Shown in pieces: positions 8,434-16,820 of a DNA stretch of 64,000 nt (position 1 is the first letter of the stretch; each line of letters opens with the position of its first letter). The notes under the pieces were generated by a model. It was not told where the DNA came from, did not search any database, and saw nothing but the letters and a program-made list of their open reading frames with translations. Source of the stretch: Caldilineaceae bacterium bin5 (lineage in GTDB: Bacteria > Chloroflexota > Anaerolineae > Caldilineales > Caldilineaceae); contig MPML01000011.1 in assembly GCA_002238445.1 (NCBI GenBank), forward strand, positions 1-64,000, given 5' to 3'. Made by a program: the position numbers and the translations under genes.

Positions 8434-9093
8434 TTACCGATCGCGGCGCTTTCCCTTCAATCGCTTCTGCAGGGCCTTCTTGTGCTTTGTAAACGAAGCG
8501 CTGCCCTTCGATGAAGGTTTACGGTCCATACGAGCTGGTCGTTTGGCCGCCGGTTTTGGAGGGCCGAAGACGTGCATCCACTCAGATACCTCCTTATCGG
8601 ACAGGCTCACGTGGCTCTCAGAGCCCTCCTCATCAATGTCGGCATCCGCTTCATCTGCCGTCGAAGCGTCTCTTGCCCCTGCCCTGGACCCGCCATGCAA
8701 CCGGGAAGAGCCCTTACGAGAGCTCCCCATTCGCTGAACAAACTCGTCCGCCTGCCAAGTATCTACGTCATACAGTTTTGCTTCCTGACGTAAAGCAAAA
8801 TCGTTTGTAACTACAATCAGCCCTTGCGGTCGCCTTTCAATGCGCCGTCTGATCAAGTCGTCGGCTTCCTGTGGATTTCGGGCAAAAATGACTTCAACCC
8901 CTCCGCCGCTAAGCTCGCGTGAAGTCCCGCCAACGATGCCGCGATCAAATACCACCGTCACATTTCCGTGGTAGTTGCTCCGCCAAACCCGCAGGCGCGA
9001 TACAAATTGCTCTTCATCATTTTCGTCCTCAAGACTTATGTTTTCGAGGACACCCGAACCAATGACATTGTGTCCGTCTATGAGTAAAGGCAT
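8434..9093 (-). CDS. NYN-domain ribonuclease, YacP-like
   Basis: The first ~135 residues are a NYN (PIN-like) nuclease domain: LIDGHNVIGSG carries the first catalytic Asp and the N of the YacP motif, VVFDRG the second acidic site, and VVTNDFALRQEA the third. YacP-type proteins (Rae1-like) cut mRNA and are linked to the ribosome. After residue 140 there is an 80-residue tail rich in Ser/Asp/Glu then Lys/Arg (ending KKALQKRLKGKRRDR), probably disordered and RNA-binding. Length is 219, longer than the usual ~170 because of this tail. It lies 44 bases downstream of the glycosyltransferase gene on the same strand. Confidence 0.82.
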   Translation of the reverse strand: MPLLIDGHNVIGSGVLENISLEDENDEEQFVSRLRVWRSNYHGNVTVVFDRGIVGGTSRELSGGGVEVIFARNPQEADDLIRRRIERRPQGLIVVTNDFALRQEAKLYDVDTWQADEFVQRMGSSRKGSSRLHGGSRAGARDASTADEADADIDEEGSESHVSLSDKEVSEWMHVFGPPKPAAKRPARMDRKPSSKGSASFTKHKKALQKRLKGKRRDR

Positions 9094-9137
9094 TGCACCT
9101 CAATCCTTCGCCGCTCTGAAGACCAATGAACTTGCAT

Positions 9138-10160
9138 TTACCCGTCTCGCCAATGAACTTCCTCCCTGTGCAAATTGCGCCAACGCCAGACCAAGCCAAA
9201 CGGGTAGCCTGCGATTTTCGCCGCGTCGCCCACCAGTCGAATCAACGGTACCAGAAAGATGGACTGCACTCTCTCCATGAAGGGAGTCCCCTTACTCAAC
9301 AGCAACAGGCGCCGCCATGGGCGTGAGCAACTGACAATCCCCCCTAAACCAAGTCCAAGCCAGCCCAACCACTGTGCCTCCTGGCCCCACAGCGCATGCC
9401 CCAGCAGTGCAGGAACCAGCAGGAGATAGGTTGCATAGCGAATCGCATGCCGTTGCCGCCAAAGATCAGCCTTGCCATCTCCTCTGGCATACCGGAAGTA
9501 CTGCTGCCAGAAGGACTTGAGGCTTGTCCGGGGCCGGAAGTAAACCACTGCTTGCGGAGCCCACGCGAAAACTGTCTCCTTCTCTTGCGCCATCGCCTTT
9601 ATTCGAAGATCAAAAATCAGGTCTTCGCAATAGTCGAGCCATTCTGGATAACCGCCAACCCGCTGCCACACCTCTTTGAAGAATGACATCGACCGGCTGC
9701 TGGGTAGAAAACGAACAGGATCGATCTCCTCGGCCCGGGGCAAAACCGTCGCCCCCATCGCCAGTTGAAAAGGTCCCGATACGTCAGCCAGGAAGAAACC
9801 GGCCACCGCCTCCGCTTGCCCGCTCTGGGCATCCCCGCCGGCCCCGAGCGGTTCTACGAGCTTCTCCAACCAGTGCCTGTCCAGCCGCACGCCGGCGTCG
9901 GTGGTTGCAATAATCGGACCGCTTGCCTCTGAAATCGCCCTGTTCCGCCCCTGACTGATATTGGCGCCTTCCTCGCAAAGAATCCGCAGCTCAGGCACCT
10001 TGCCCCTGTATTCCCGCAGAATGGCGACCGTGTCGTCTCGGCTGCCCCCATCGCAAATAATGGTTTCGTCAGGCTGGCGGGTCTGTTCCAGAAGCGAATC
10101 CATTAGAGTACGGATGCTGGCCCCTTCATTATAGACAGTGGCTACAACAGAAACGCGCAT
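9138..10160 (-). CDS. Family 2 glycosyltransferase, membrane-anchored
   Basis: The N-terminal GT-A domain has the family 2 opening VSVVATVYNEG, the nucleotide-binding CDGGSRDDTV and an acidic metal site in ATTDAGVRLD; the later CEDLIFDLRIK gives the ED catalytic pair. The last ~110 residues hold hydrophobic segments (TYLLLVPALLGHALWG, WLGLGLGGIV, IFLVPLIRLVGDAAKIAG), so the enzyme is anchored on the cytoplasmic face. It should transfer a sugar from a nucleotide donor to a lipid or polysaccharide. I use the ATG (MRVSVV); a GTG six codons earlier (10178) is also possible. Acceptor and sugar are unknown. Confidence 0.85.
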   Translation of the reverse strand: MRVSVVATVYNEGASIRTLMDSLLEQTRQPDETIICDGGSRDDTVAILREYRGKVPELRILCEEGANISQGRNRAISEASGPIIATTDAGVRLDRHWLEKLVEPLGAGGDAQSGQAEAVAGFFLADVSGPFQLAMGATVLPRAEEIDPVRFLPSSRSMSFFKEVWQRVGGYPEWLDYCEDLIFDLRIKAMAQEKETVFAWAPQAVVYFRPRTSLKSFWQQYFRYARGDGKADLWRQRHAIRYATYLLLVPALLGHALWGQEAQWLGWLGLGLGGIVSCSRPWRRLLLLSKGTPFMERVQSIFLVPLIRLVGDAAKIAGYPFGLVWRWRNLHREEVHWRDG

Positions 10161-10210
10161 CAGATCTAATCCATCCACCGGTCAACGGCTGCCGTGCAAC
10201 TGCAGAGACG

Positions 10211-10243
10211 GGAAAAGAAAAGGCGCGCCCATCAGTGGCGCGC
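10211..10243 (-). terminator. Rho-independent terminator after hpf
   Basis: Read on the minus strand, GCGCGCC, a seven-base loop (ACTGATG) and GGCGCGC form a GC-only 7 bp stem followed directly by CTTTTCTTTT. It lies about 185 bases past the hpf stop and before the glycosyltransferase start, so it should separate the comF-hpf unit from the genes downstream. Confidence 0.75.
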
Positions 10244-10426
10244 ATCCCAAGAGCCGAATCTGGTAAGCTGGATATTCTCCTACTATGCTCGACACACGCG
10301 CCTATTGTGCACCAGAACCATGCTGTCGGCTAATCCAGACCCTACTCCATCGGCGCCGGTTGGCTTGGGTTTACTGGCACTGCAAAAGGTAAGTATTCAC
10401 TCCTCCCGCGACCGGCAAATAGGCGA

Positions 10427-10978
10427 TCAGTTGGAACGGGGTTGAAGAAGCCCGTAATTGCCGTCGCGCCGGCCATAAACGATGTTCAGGGAACTCGTGT
10501 CGACATTGAAAAAGACAAAAAAATCGTGACCGAGGAGCTCCATCTGTTCGACCGCCTCCTCCGGGATCATTGGCTCTGCAACGAACTGTTTCGTGCGAAC
10601 GATGTTCACTGTCTCTTCGGGCAGCTGTGTCGCTGATATCTCGACGGCCGCCGCCGCAGCAGCTGCATGACGCCTCTTGTTCTTGAACCGACGCCCCTTA
10701 TAGCGTTCAATCTGGCGATACATCTTGTCGACAATGGCATCCACCGAGGCGAACAAATCCTCGCTCGACTCTTCCGCTCGCAAAATCTGTCCGTCCGCCC
10801 AGATGGTCAACTGCGCTGTATATCGGTCCGCCGAGGCACGCGTCTCGCTTCGGACAAGCTCCGCTCTCGCCTCACGTATCTGGGGTAGATATTTGTCCAG
10901 CCGGCTGACTTTTTTCTCAACATACTCCTGAACTCTGTCAGAAACTGCGACATTTCTTCCGTGTACGGTCAGGTTCAT
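10427..10978 (-). CDS. hpf: Long-form ribosome hibernation promoting factor
   Basis: This 183-residue protein has the S30EA/HPF fold at its N-terminus ([21 protein letters not shown]; basic helix near 85-105 ending [10 protein letters not shown]). After an Ala-rich linker comes the C-terminal dimerisation domain (about 128-183, with [18 protein letters not shown] and [15 protein letters not shown]). The two-domain long form makes 100S ribosome dimers in resting cells. AGGGAG nine bases before the ATG fixes the start; the in-frame TTG six codons earlier is inside the ribosome site. comF lies 104 bases upstream, a common neighbour of hpf. A terminator follows. Confidence 0.93.
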   Translation of the reverse strand: MNLTVHGRNVAVSDRVQEYVEKKVSRLDKYLPQIREARAELVRSETRASADRYTAQLTIWADGQILRAEESSEDLFASVDAIVDKMYRQIERYKGRRFKNKRRHAAAAAAAVEISATQLPEETVNIVRTKQFVAEPMIPEEAVEQMELLGHDFFVFFNVDTSSLNIVYGRRDGNYGLLQPRSN

Positions 10979-11082
10979 ACTATTTTCTCCCTTCAAATTG
11001 ATTGCAAATCACCTTTACAGATCAGCTAAGTGCTGGCATGACGGACCACTTCGTGCTGAGACTCCGAGACATACGCCAGGAC

Positions 11083-11832
11083 TTAGTGCAACTGCACATT
11101 CGATTCCCGTCTCGGACCCGCCAATGCAAGCCCGAGTATTGCATCTGCGCCCGCGTCGCGCATGGCCTCGGCGCAAGCGCGCATGGTCGAACCAGTAGTG
11201 AATACATCGTCTACAAGCAGTAAGGACTTCCCTTCTACCAGCTCGGAAACTGCCCTGAACTTGCCCTGGACATTGTCTGCGCGCTCGTCCCGCGAAAGAC
11301 CAACTTGTGAACGAGTGGGATGGAGGCACAAAATTGCCTTTTCCAGGAATGGCCTCCCAGCACTTTCCGCAAAACAGGCCGCCAGCAGCCCGGCCTGATT
11401 GTATCTCCTCTCGCGCAACCTTTCTTCGTGCATGGGCACCGGCACGATTCCATCCAGCGCTTTCAGGAGAGAAGGCCATGGCGTTTCCGCAGACACGGCG
11501 CGTAGATAGCGGGCCAGGCTCGGTGCCAGCTCTTCTCGCCCTCCGTATTTGAGAGCGTGTATTGCTGACTGCATCGGGCCGGTGTGCAAGGATGCGATCC
11601 TGAGCAGCCCAAGCGGCGCCTGGCAGCGAGGACATTCCGACCCAAGTCCTACCTCCACTTCCGGAATCTCACGGCCGCAATGAAGGCATTCCTGCCGCAG
11701 TTCAGCAGGCTCCACCAACTGCGCACAGCTATCACAAATGGACTGACCGTTTCGCTGGCAACTGACGCAACTGGGAGGAAAGACCAGGTCTAACAATAAG
11801 GATCCGACGGATTGACGCAAATTGCTAAGCAT
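11083..11832 (-). CDS. comF: ComF-family phosphoribosyltransferase-like protein
   Basis: A 249-residue ComF protein. The N-terminal zinc-ribbon part has CVSCQRNGQSICDSC and CLHCGRE then CPRC. The C-terminal PRTase fold has the PRPP loop LLLVDDVFTTGSTM with the acidic pair and TTGST. ComF is needed for handling imported single-stranded DNA in natural transformation, although homologues occur in non-competent species. The pilin-like gene 45 bases upstream and hpf 104 bases downstream lie on the same strand, which suggests one operon. No other competence gene is in the window. Confidence 0.92.
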   Translation of the reverse strand: MLSNLRQSVGSLLLDLVFPPSCVSCQRNGQSICDSCAQLVEPAELRQECLHCGREIPEVEVGLGSECPRCQAPLGLLRIASLHTGPMQSAIHALKYGGREELAPSLARYLRAVSAETPWPSLLKALDGIVPVPMHEERLRERRYNQAGLLAACFAESAGRPFLEKAILCLHPTRSQVGLSRDERADNVQGKFRAVSELVEGKSLLLVDDVFTTGSTMRACAEAMRDAGADAILGLALAGPRRESNVQLH

Positions 11833-11877
11833 TTCTACTGAAAATGACGGCTTGCCACTGCCAGAAATTGATACAAT

Positions 11878-12081
11878 TCACAACAATTTAAACAGCAAAG
11901 GCCGAAGAGCCTCATCCGTCGCCGGAAACCAGCGCTGGAGCACGTCGTTTATCAAGGTCCGCAAGTCGTTACCCAAAATCAGTAGGATCGATAAGAGGAC
12001 AATCGACACCAGGATCAAGAGCAACGCGTACTCAACGAAACTTTGTCCTCCACGACCTGGCGAAGATCTGAACATGGACAT
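11878..12081 (-). CDS. Flp-type (type IVb) pilin-like protein
   Basis: A 67-residue protein with a short basic leader (about residues 1-11), then GGQSFVEYALLLILVSIVLL. This is the Flp/TadE-like prepilin signature: a Gly processing site, Glu at +5 of the mature protein and a long hydrophobic helix. The ATG is preceded by AGGAGG at nine bases. It would be cleaved by a TadV-type peptidase and assembled into a pilus or remain as a pseudopilin. No other tad gene lies in the window; it sits alone before comF, which might hint at DNA uptake, though this is inference. Confidence 0.8.
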   Translation of the reverse strand: MSMFRSSPGRGGQSFVEYALLLILVSIVLLSILLILGNDLRTLINDVLQRWFPATDEALRPLLFKLL

Positions 12082-12940
12082 GTGTGCAACCCTCCTCTTG
12101 CGCTGCGATCAAATTCCGAATCACCGTTGCGCACCACTCTCACGGCGCTCTTCTCGCCCACTTATTCTTACGGATATTGGCAAGAAGCGCAATTCCTTCC
12201 CCGTACGAGAGGTCCGCCAGGACCAAATGCAAACTCCCGATGTCTGTGGCTGCTCTGCTTCTCAAGACAGAGTCGGTCCGGGGTCAATCTCTAACTTCGA
12301 GCGCAGAAACTCTTCCCTCAAACCAAAGTCGCGCTCCCAAGAAAAGCCGATAGCGCCAACGAGCGGTTCGGCTCCGCCTTAGCGATCATGCGTTGGGACG
12401 AGGAGCGGCCTGAAACCCTTCCAAAACAGTTAGCACAGATACCGAAGAGTACCGAGTCCGTCGCAGGCACAGGAATCACGACCCCTGTATCAGCCCTTCC
12501 ATGTCCTCCCTGAAAACAAATGGGATCAGCCCGGAAACCCTGAAATGGGCTGAGGAATGTCCTTCGTCCAGGTAAGGCTAAACGTCATTAACCCTGAGAT
12601 TAGAAAGTATTTCGCGACGTATCTCTGTGGTTCTTTTGCCACATTGGGCAAATGGATGATAGGATATGATGTGGGCGGAATCCCCCTTTCGCAAGAATGC
12701 ATCTTCTTTAGGCGCTTCTCACGCCAACCGAAGTGGAACTGCCAAACGGCGAGTACGTTCGAATCGTCATATTATTCACAGTCGCGCCCCCGGATTGATG
12801 CATCGTATGGGCCTGCAGATTATTGCAGACGGGATCTTCTCGGCTGTCGATATCTGGTCCAGGCTCTACCTGTTTCCAGTGCGACCCTGGTCAACGTTTC
12901 GCACATGGTCGGCGCCGCAACTCAGAAAACTGTAACCGTT
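12082..12940. other. Intergenic region with no identified gene
   Basis: This divergent gap separates the pilin gene (minus) from the zinc-ribbon gene (plus). Short hairpins occur, for example GGTCC/GGACC near 12210-12223. I checked for RNase P, tmRNA and SRP RNA hallmark sequences and saw none. A frame continuous with the downstream gene is open from 12557 but its composition is not protein-like. Promoters for both genes must lie here, but none stands out. Confidence 0.5.
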
Positions 12941-13657
12941 ATGGGGAAAAATGTGAACGCTAAAGTTGCATTGCTAAAGATGCACGAAATAGATTCACTG
13001 TATGACAAAATCCGACGGCGGCTTCTTCTCTTAACTAAAGCAGCCGAGGGTTCGACAGAACTGGATGCGCTCCGCGAGGAAGTGGAGTCGATCGATCTGG
13101 AGCTGCAAAACACACGCACCGAACAGCAGGACCTGGAGCTTGAGTCGCGTTCACTCACCGACAGAATCCGTGAGCAGGAGAAGACTCTGATGAGCGGCGA
13201 ACTGCATAATCCAAAGGAACTGGAAGCTCTGCAATCCAGCATTGACACGATGAAGAGCCACCGTACGGACCTTGAAAACAGGAGCGTGGATCGCCTGGTC
13301 ATGGTAGACTCGCTTCAAGTCTCTATGGAAGAGAAGCAGGCAGCTCTTGCCAAGGTTGAAGAGGAATGGACCAGCCGAAAAACTGCCTTCGAGACGGAAA
13401 TCGATAAACGCAAGAAAGAATATGTCTATCTGAAAAAGGCACGCGAACACGTAGCTGAGATCCTCTCAACCGAGAATCTGGAACTGTACGAACATCTGCG
13501 GCGCCGCAAAAACGGCGTAGCAGTCGCCCAGCTCGAGGACGAAATGTGTGGAGCCTGCCACACGCAGGTCGCAATAGGAATCCTCAACAACATTCGCTAT
13601 AGCGATGAGTTACTCAGCTGCCCCTCCTGCGGTCGAATCTTGCTAACCCAAGCCTGA
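12941..13657 (+). CDS. Coiled-coil protein with C4 zinc ribbon (COG1579 type)
   Basis: A 238-residue protein. Residues ~10-185 are almost wholly heptad-like coiled coil (LDALREEVESIDLELQNTRT and onwards). The C-terminus is a zinc ribbon with CGACH and CPSCG pairs in the family pattern of COG1579/DUF164. Homologues are widespread in Chloroflexota, Actinobacteria and Chlamydiae and are thought to bind nucleic acid or act as scaffolds; the precise role is unsettled. I choose the ATG at 12941 because it gives family length. A GTG at 12953 is possible, and an upstream open extension to 12557 is not convincing protein. Confidence 0.82.
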   Translation: MGKNVNAKVALLKMHEIDSLYDKIRRRLLLLTKAAEGSTELDALREEVESIDLELQNTRTEQQDLELESRSLTDRIREQEKTLMSGELHNPKELEALQSSIDTMKSHRTDLENRSVDRLVMVDSLQVSMEEKQAALAKVEEEWTSRKTAFETEIDKRKKEYVYLKKAREHVAEILSTENLELYEHLRRRKNGVAVAQLEDEMCGACHTQVAIGILNNIRYSDELLSCPSCGRILLTQA

Positions 13658-13791
13658 TATGCGCATCTAGCGAGAACTGTGTAAAGCTTCAACCAGACTT
13701 TCTTCGCCGGTAATTGGCGGTGTGCGGTCCTGAAGTTGAATAGCCAGCTTCCCGCACGCCGTCCAAACAATCTTTCGCCAGGAGTTTACAA

Positions 13792-14547
13792 ATGACTGAA
13801 CGAATTCTGGTGACCGGAATGAGCGGCCTCATCGGCGGCGCTGTCCGCGAGCAGTTGGAAGGTAGCTACGAGTTGACCGCTCTGAATCGCAGCAGCGTGC
13901 CCGGCGTTCCGACCTTTCAGGCCGATATTGCCGACTTCGACTCCATCCGGCCCGCCTTCGAAAACCAACAGACCGTGGTACATCTAGCCGCTTCGGCACG
14001 CGGAAGTGATCCCTGGGAACGTGTACGCGACCCGAATCTAATCGGCGTCTACAATGTCTTCGAAGCTGCCCGTCAAGCAGGCGCGGCAAGGGTTATCTAT
14101 GCCAGCAGTGGCTCGACTATCTCCGGCTGGGAGCAGGTGCAACCATATCGGGCGCTGGTAAATGGTGACTATGAATGCGTCAATCACCCTTGGCCTTTGA
14201 TAACGCACGAGACGCCTGTCCGCCCGGCAGGCGTTTACGGGGCGACGAAAGTATGGGGTGAAGCAGTGGCAAGGCACTTCACCGACAGTACCGAACTATC
14301 AATTATCTGCCTCCGAATTGGGCTGGTAAACGCTGTCAACCGCCCGACCGATTCGCGCCAGTTTTCTGTCTGGTGCAGCCAAAGGGATATCAGTCAGATG
14401 GTCGAACGTTGCATCCAGGCGCCGGCAGAACTGCGATACGATATCTTCTATGCCGTCTCTAACAACAAGTGGGGCTACCGTGACGTTTCCCACGCCCGCG
14501 ACGTAGTTGGATTCGAACCGCAAGACGAGGCCGAAGCTCATCGCTGA
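13792..14547 (+). CDS. NAD-dependent epimerase/dehydratase (uronate dehydrogenase-like)
   Basis: An extended SDR of 251 residues. The NAD-binding loop is TGMSGLIGG at residues 8-16, an acidic residue near 45 follows in QADIAD, the Ser site is in YASSGSTISG, and the catalytic Tyr-Lys pair is in YGATKVWGE. Short length and the ending YAVSNNKWGYRDVSHAR... resemble uronate dehydrogenase and related sugar dehydrogenases rather than longer UDP-sugar epimerases. AGGAG precedes the ATG. A creatininase-family gene follows, with a hairpin (14550-14585) between. The likely role is oxidation or epimerisation of a free sugar or uronate; the substrate is inferred. Confidence 0.82.
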   Translation: MTERILVTGMSGLIGGAVREQLEGSYELTALNRSSVPGVPTFQADIADFDSIRPAFENQQTVVHLAASARGSDPWERVRDPNLIGVYNVFEAARQAGAARVIYASSGSTISGWEQVQPYRALVNGDYECVNHPWPLITHETPVRPAGVYGATKVWGEAVARHFTDSTELSIICLRIGLVNAVNRPTDSRQFSVWCSQRDISQMVERCIQAPAELRYDIFYAVSNNKWGYRDVSHARDVVGFEPQDEAEAHR

Positions 14548-14549
14548 GA

Positions 14550-14585
14550 CCTTTTCCCACATTCTGTTGGACACCGTGGGAAAGG
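14550..14585 (+). terminator. Stem-loop after the epimerase gene, terminator-like
   Basis: CCTTTTCCCAC (14550-14560) pairs with GTGGGAAAGG (14576-14585), giving a ~10 bp stem with one bulged base and a 15-base loop, two bases past the stop codon. No U-run follows, so it may be a weak terminator or an mRNA 3' end stabiliser. Confidence 0.4.
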
Positions 14586-14626
14586 CATGCCGGTCTTCCC
14601 CTATCGCTGATACAAGCCACTGAAAT

Positions 14627-14655
14627 GCCTCAATTGCCTCAATTGCCTCAATTGC
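14627..14655. repeat. 9 bp tandem repeat GCCTCAATT, 3.2 copies
   Basis: GCCTCAATT is repeated three times without change (from 14627, 14636 and 14645) plus two bases of a fourth. It lies between the epimerase and creatininase genes, about 65 bases before the latter's start, and could vary in copy number by slippage. Confidence 0.9.
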
Positions 14656-14718
14656 TGAAAAGTCCAGTCTCTAAGCCAACACGACGAAGAGCAAACACAA
14701 AGTAGAGCAGACAAACAT

Positions 14719-15540
14719 ATGGATGCCCACAGCGAATACCGCTACAACCGTCTGACCTGGGCCGAGATGAACGACGCCATCGCAGCCCAAAAAGTCGTGC
14801 TTTTGCCTGTTGCTTCCACCGAACAGCATGGCCGCCATCTTCCACTCGACGTTGACGTCTTTCTGTGCGAATCTGTCTGCCTGGAGGCGGGTCGCCGTGC
14901 GCCGGAATCAATTCTTGTCCTACCTCCCATTTCCTATGGACTGAATCTCCACCATATAGATTTTCCCGGCACAATTCATATCGAGCCGGACGTCTTTATT
15001 GCCTTCTGCTTGAATATCACCAAGAGTGTCGCTTACCATGGCTTCGAAAAGATTCTGCTCGTCAACGGGCACGGTTCGAACACGCCACTGATCGATCTTG
15101 TTGCCCGCAAAACCGTACTCGAAACTGACTCTCTTTGCGGCGCTCTGGGCTACTTTGGGCTGGCCATGGACGCATTCAATCAAGTCAAGGAGTCGGAAGT
15201 GATGGCGCACGCGGACGAATTCGAGACCTCCCTCTATCTTCACCTTGCGCCCGAGCGCGTGCAGATGGACAAGGCCGCAGCAGATGATGACGTGCGCGGC
15301 CAGTACGTCAGTTCTGACAGCATCTACACCAATCCAGTAAGATTCAACGATTTCTGGGGCCGTTGGACCAATCTTGGCGTGCACGGAGATCCGACATGTG
15401 CCACGCCGGAAAAAGGAAAAGTCATTTTCGAGGCCGCAGTCGGCGGATTAATCGCCGTTGTTGAGGAGTGGCGCAGTTGGCCGATCGCCGAACGCTCCGA
15501 CCAACATACGGGGCCAGTTCAGAGCCACATTCGCTGGTGA
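14719..15540 (+). CDS. Creatininase-family amidohydrolase
   Basis: A 273-residue protein of the creatininase/MftE family. The metal-binding motifs are seen in order: Glu and His in STEQHGRHLPLDVD, then LPPISYGLNLHHIDFPGTI, VNGHGSN with an Asn/His site, and Glu in HADEFETSLYL. Family members hydrolyse creatinine, formamidopyrimidines or peptides (mycofactocin MftE); most bacterial ones are unassigned. No mycofactocin genes are nearby, so I make no substrate claim. It follows the epimerase gene on the same strand at 171 bases. The ribosome site is weak. Confidence 0.87.
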   Translation: MDAHSEYRYNRLTWAEMNDAIAAQKVVLLPVASTEQHGRHLPLDVDVFLCESVCLEAGRRAPESILVLPPISYGLNLHHIDFPGTIHIEPDVFIAFCLNITKSVAYHGFEKILLVNGHGSNTPLIDLVARKTVLETDSLCGALGYFGLAMDAFNQVKESEVMAHADEFETSLYLHLAPERVQMDKAAADDDVRGQYVSSDSIYTNPVRFNDFWGRWTNLGVHGDPTCATPEKGKVIFEAAVGGLIAVVEEWRSWPIAERSDQHTGPVQSHIRW

Positions 15541-15627
15541 AGGCCGCAGCGCTTACTTTCTCCGCTTGAAATCAGGATTCCGGGACGTGAGCCGGTTGCT
15601 GCGGCAGCCGCGGCGCCATCACCTTGA

Positions 15628-16590
15628 CTACGCCCCCATCCGCCCAGGCCACACCTCCGCATTGGCGATCCAGGTCGGCCGTTCGCCCTGCAAGACGTCA
15701 ACAATGTTATCAACTGTGCCGGCTTGCATGGCGGCCATTCCTGCTTCCGTGTTGGAGGCGATATGTGGCGTAAGGACGACGTTCTTCATCTTCAAGAGAG
15801 GATTGTCGGCCAGCGGGGGTTCTGGGTCGAAAACGTCTAATCCAGCACCGGCCAGATGACCGTCCTGCAGCGCCTTGACCAACGCCGTCTCGTCGACGAC
15901 TCCCCCGCGCGAAGCGTTTATCAGATAGCTGCCCGGCTTCATAAGCCGCAATCGTCTGTCGTTGACCAAATGATGAGTCTCCGGCAGAAGCGGTGTGTGC
16001 AAAGTCACGAACCGGTTCTCAGCAAAAATCGTATCGACATCTTCCGTCCTCGCAACACCCGCAGGTAGCGCAACGTCTTCAGGCAGAAAGGGATCAAATA
16101 CCGTCACATGCATTCTGATCCCCAAGGCACACATTTCTGCAACGCGCCGGCCGATTCGGCCGTACCCGACGATTCCCAAGCTGCTTCCAAGCAGTTCAGT
16201 GCCCCGCATTTCATCGCGCCCGAGATCCGTCGCGCCGCGCAAATGCATATCTCCAACCATCACACGTTTGGCAACCGCCATCAACAGCGCGACCGCATGT
16301 TCAGCGGTAGATTCGGAAGGCGCGTCCGGCGTGTTGCAGACAAGAATGCCTCGCTCTGTCGCGGCGTCGAGGTCGATATTATCGACCCCAATGCCAGGCT
16401 TTGCAATCATTTTCAAGTTCGGTCCCACACGGTCCATGAATTCACCGTCGTAATAGCGACGAATGGCGGAAATGACTGTAGAACCGTGTAGTTTCGCCAA
16501 GTCTCCGTCGCTGACGACCTCTGCCAATGCGGTAAGGCGTGTCGCAAGAGTTGGCGGCAGCGGCCATTCCATCCATACTTTCTTTGTCAT
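15628..16590 (-). CDS. D-isomer-specific 2-hydroxyacid dehydrogenase
   Basis: A 320-residue NAD-dependent dehydrogenase of the SerA/GyaR type. It has the Rossmann loop GIVGYGRIGRRV, substrate Arg in NASRGGVVDE, Glu in DPEPPL and catalytic His in LTPHIAS. It lacks the ACT/ASB regulatory domains of long SerA enzymes. The Pro-Asp-Ala-Pro (NTPDAPSESTAEHA) loop and family similarity suggest oxidation or reduction of a small 2-hydroxyacid such as glycerate, hydroxypyruvate or phosphoglycerate. It is convergent with the creatininase gene and divergent from the lactonase gene. Confidence 0.9.
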   Translation of the reverse strand: MTKKVWMEWPLPPTLATRLTALAEVVSDGDLAKLHGSTVISAIRRYYDGEFMDRVGPNLKMIAKPGIGVDNIDLDAATERGILVCNTPDAPSESTAEHAVALLMAVAKRVMVGDMHLRGATDLGRDEMRGTELLGSSLGIVGYGRIGRRVAEMCALGIRMHVTVFDPFLPEDVALPAGVARTEDVDTIFAENRFVTLHTPLLPETHHLVNDRRLRLMKPGSYLINASRGGVVDETALVKALQDGHLAGAGLDVFDPEPPLADNPLLKMKNVVLTPHIASNTEAGMAAMQAGTVDNIVDVLQGERPTWIANAEVWPGRMGA

Positions 16591-16820
16591 CCTTAAGTTA
16601 CCTCTTCAGAGAGTTCAATGCGGAATCAATTCCGCCAACAGTACAACAGTCGCTACTTTCACACAAGCCAAAGGTCGGATGAGGAGCAAAGCGGTAAGCA
16701 GTCGGGCCGGTGCAATGAGGAAGATAGTCGTACTGCACTGGCGGAATCTGCGAAAAACAATTGCAACATGTGTTTGGCAACTCCTCCCCGCGCTACACTC
16801 AATTCGCTAAGGAGCACTAC

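Noticed and set aside
12557..12940. N-terminal extension of the zinc-ribbon coiled-coil gene
   Set aside because: The family is about 240 residues and the 128 extra codons are not protein-like; probably leader DNA.
14505..14520. GGATTCGAACC, like the reverse of a tRNA T-loop
   Set aside because: It lies inside the epimerase coding frame and no acceptor or anticodon stems surround it.
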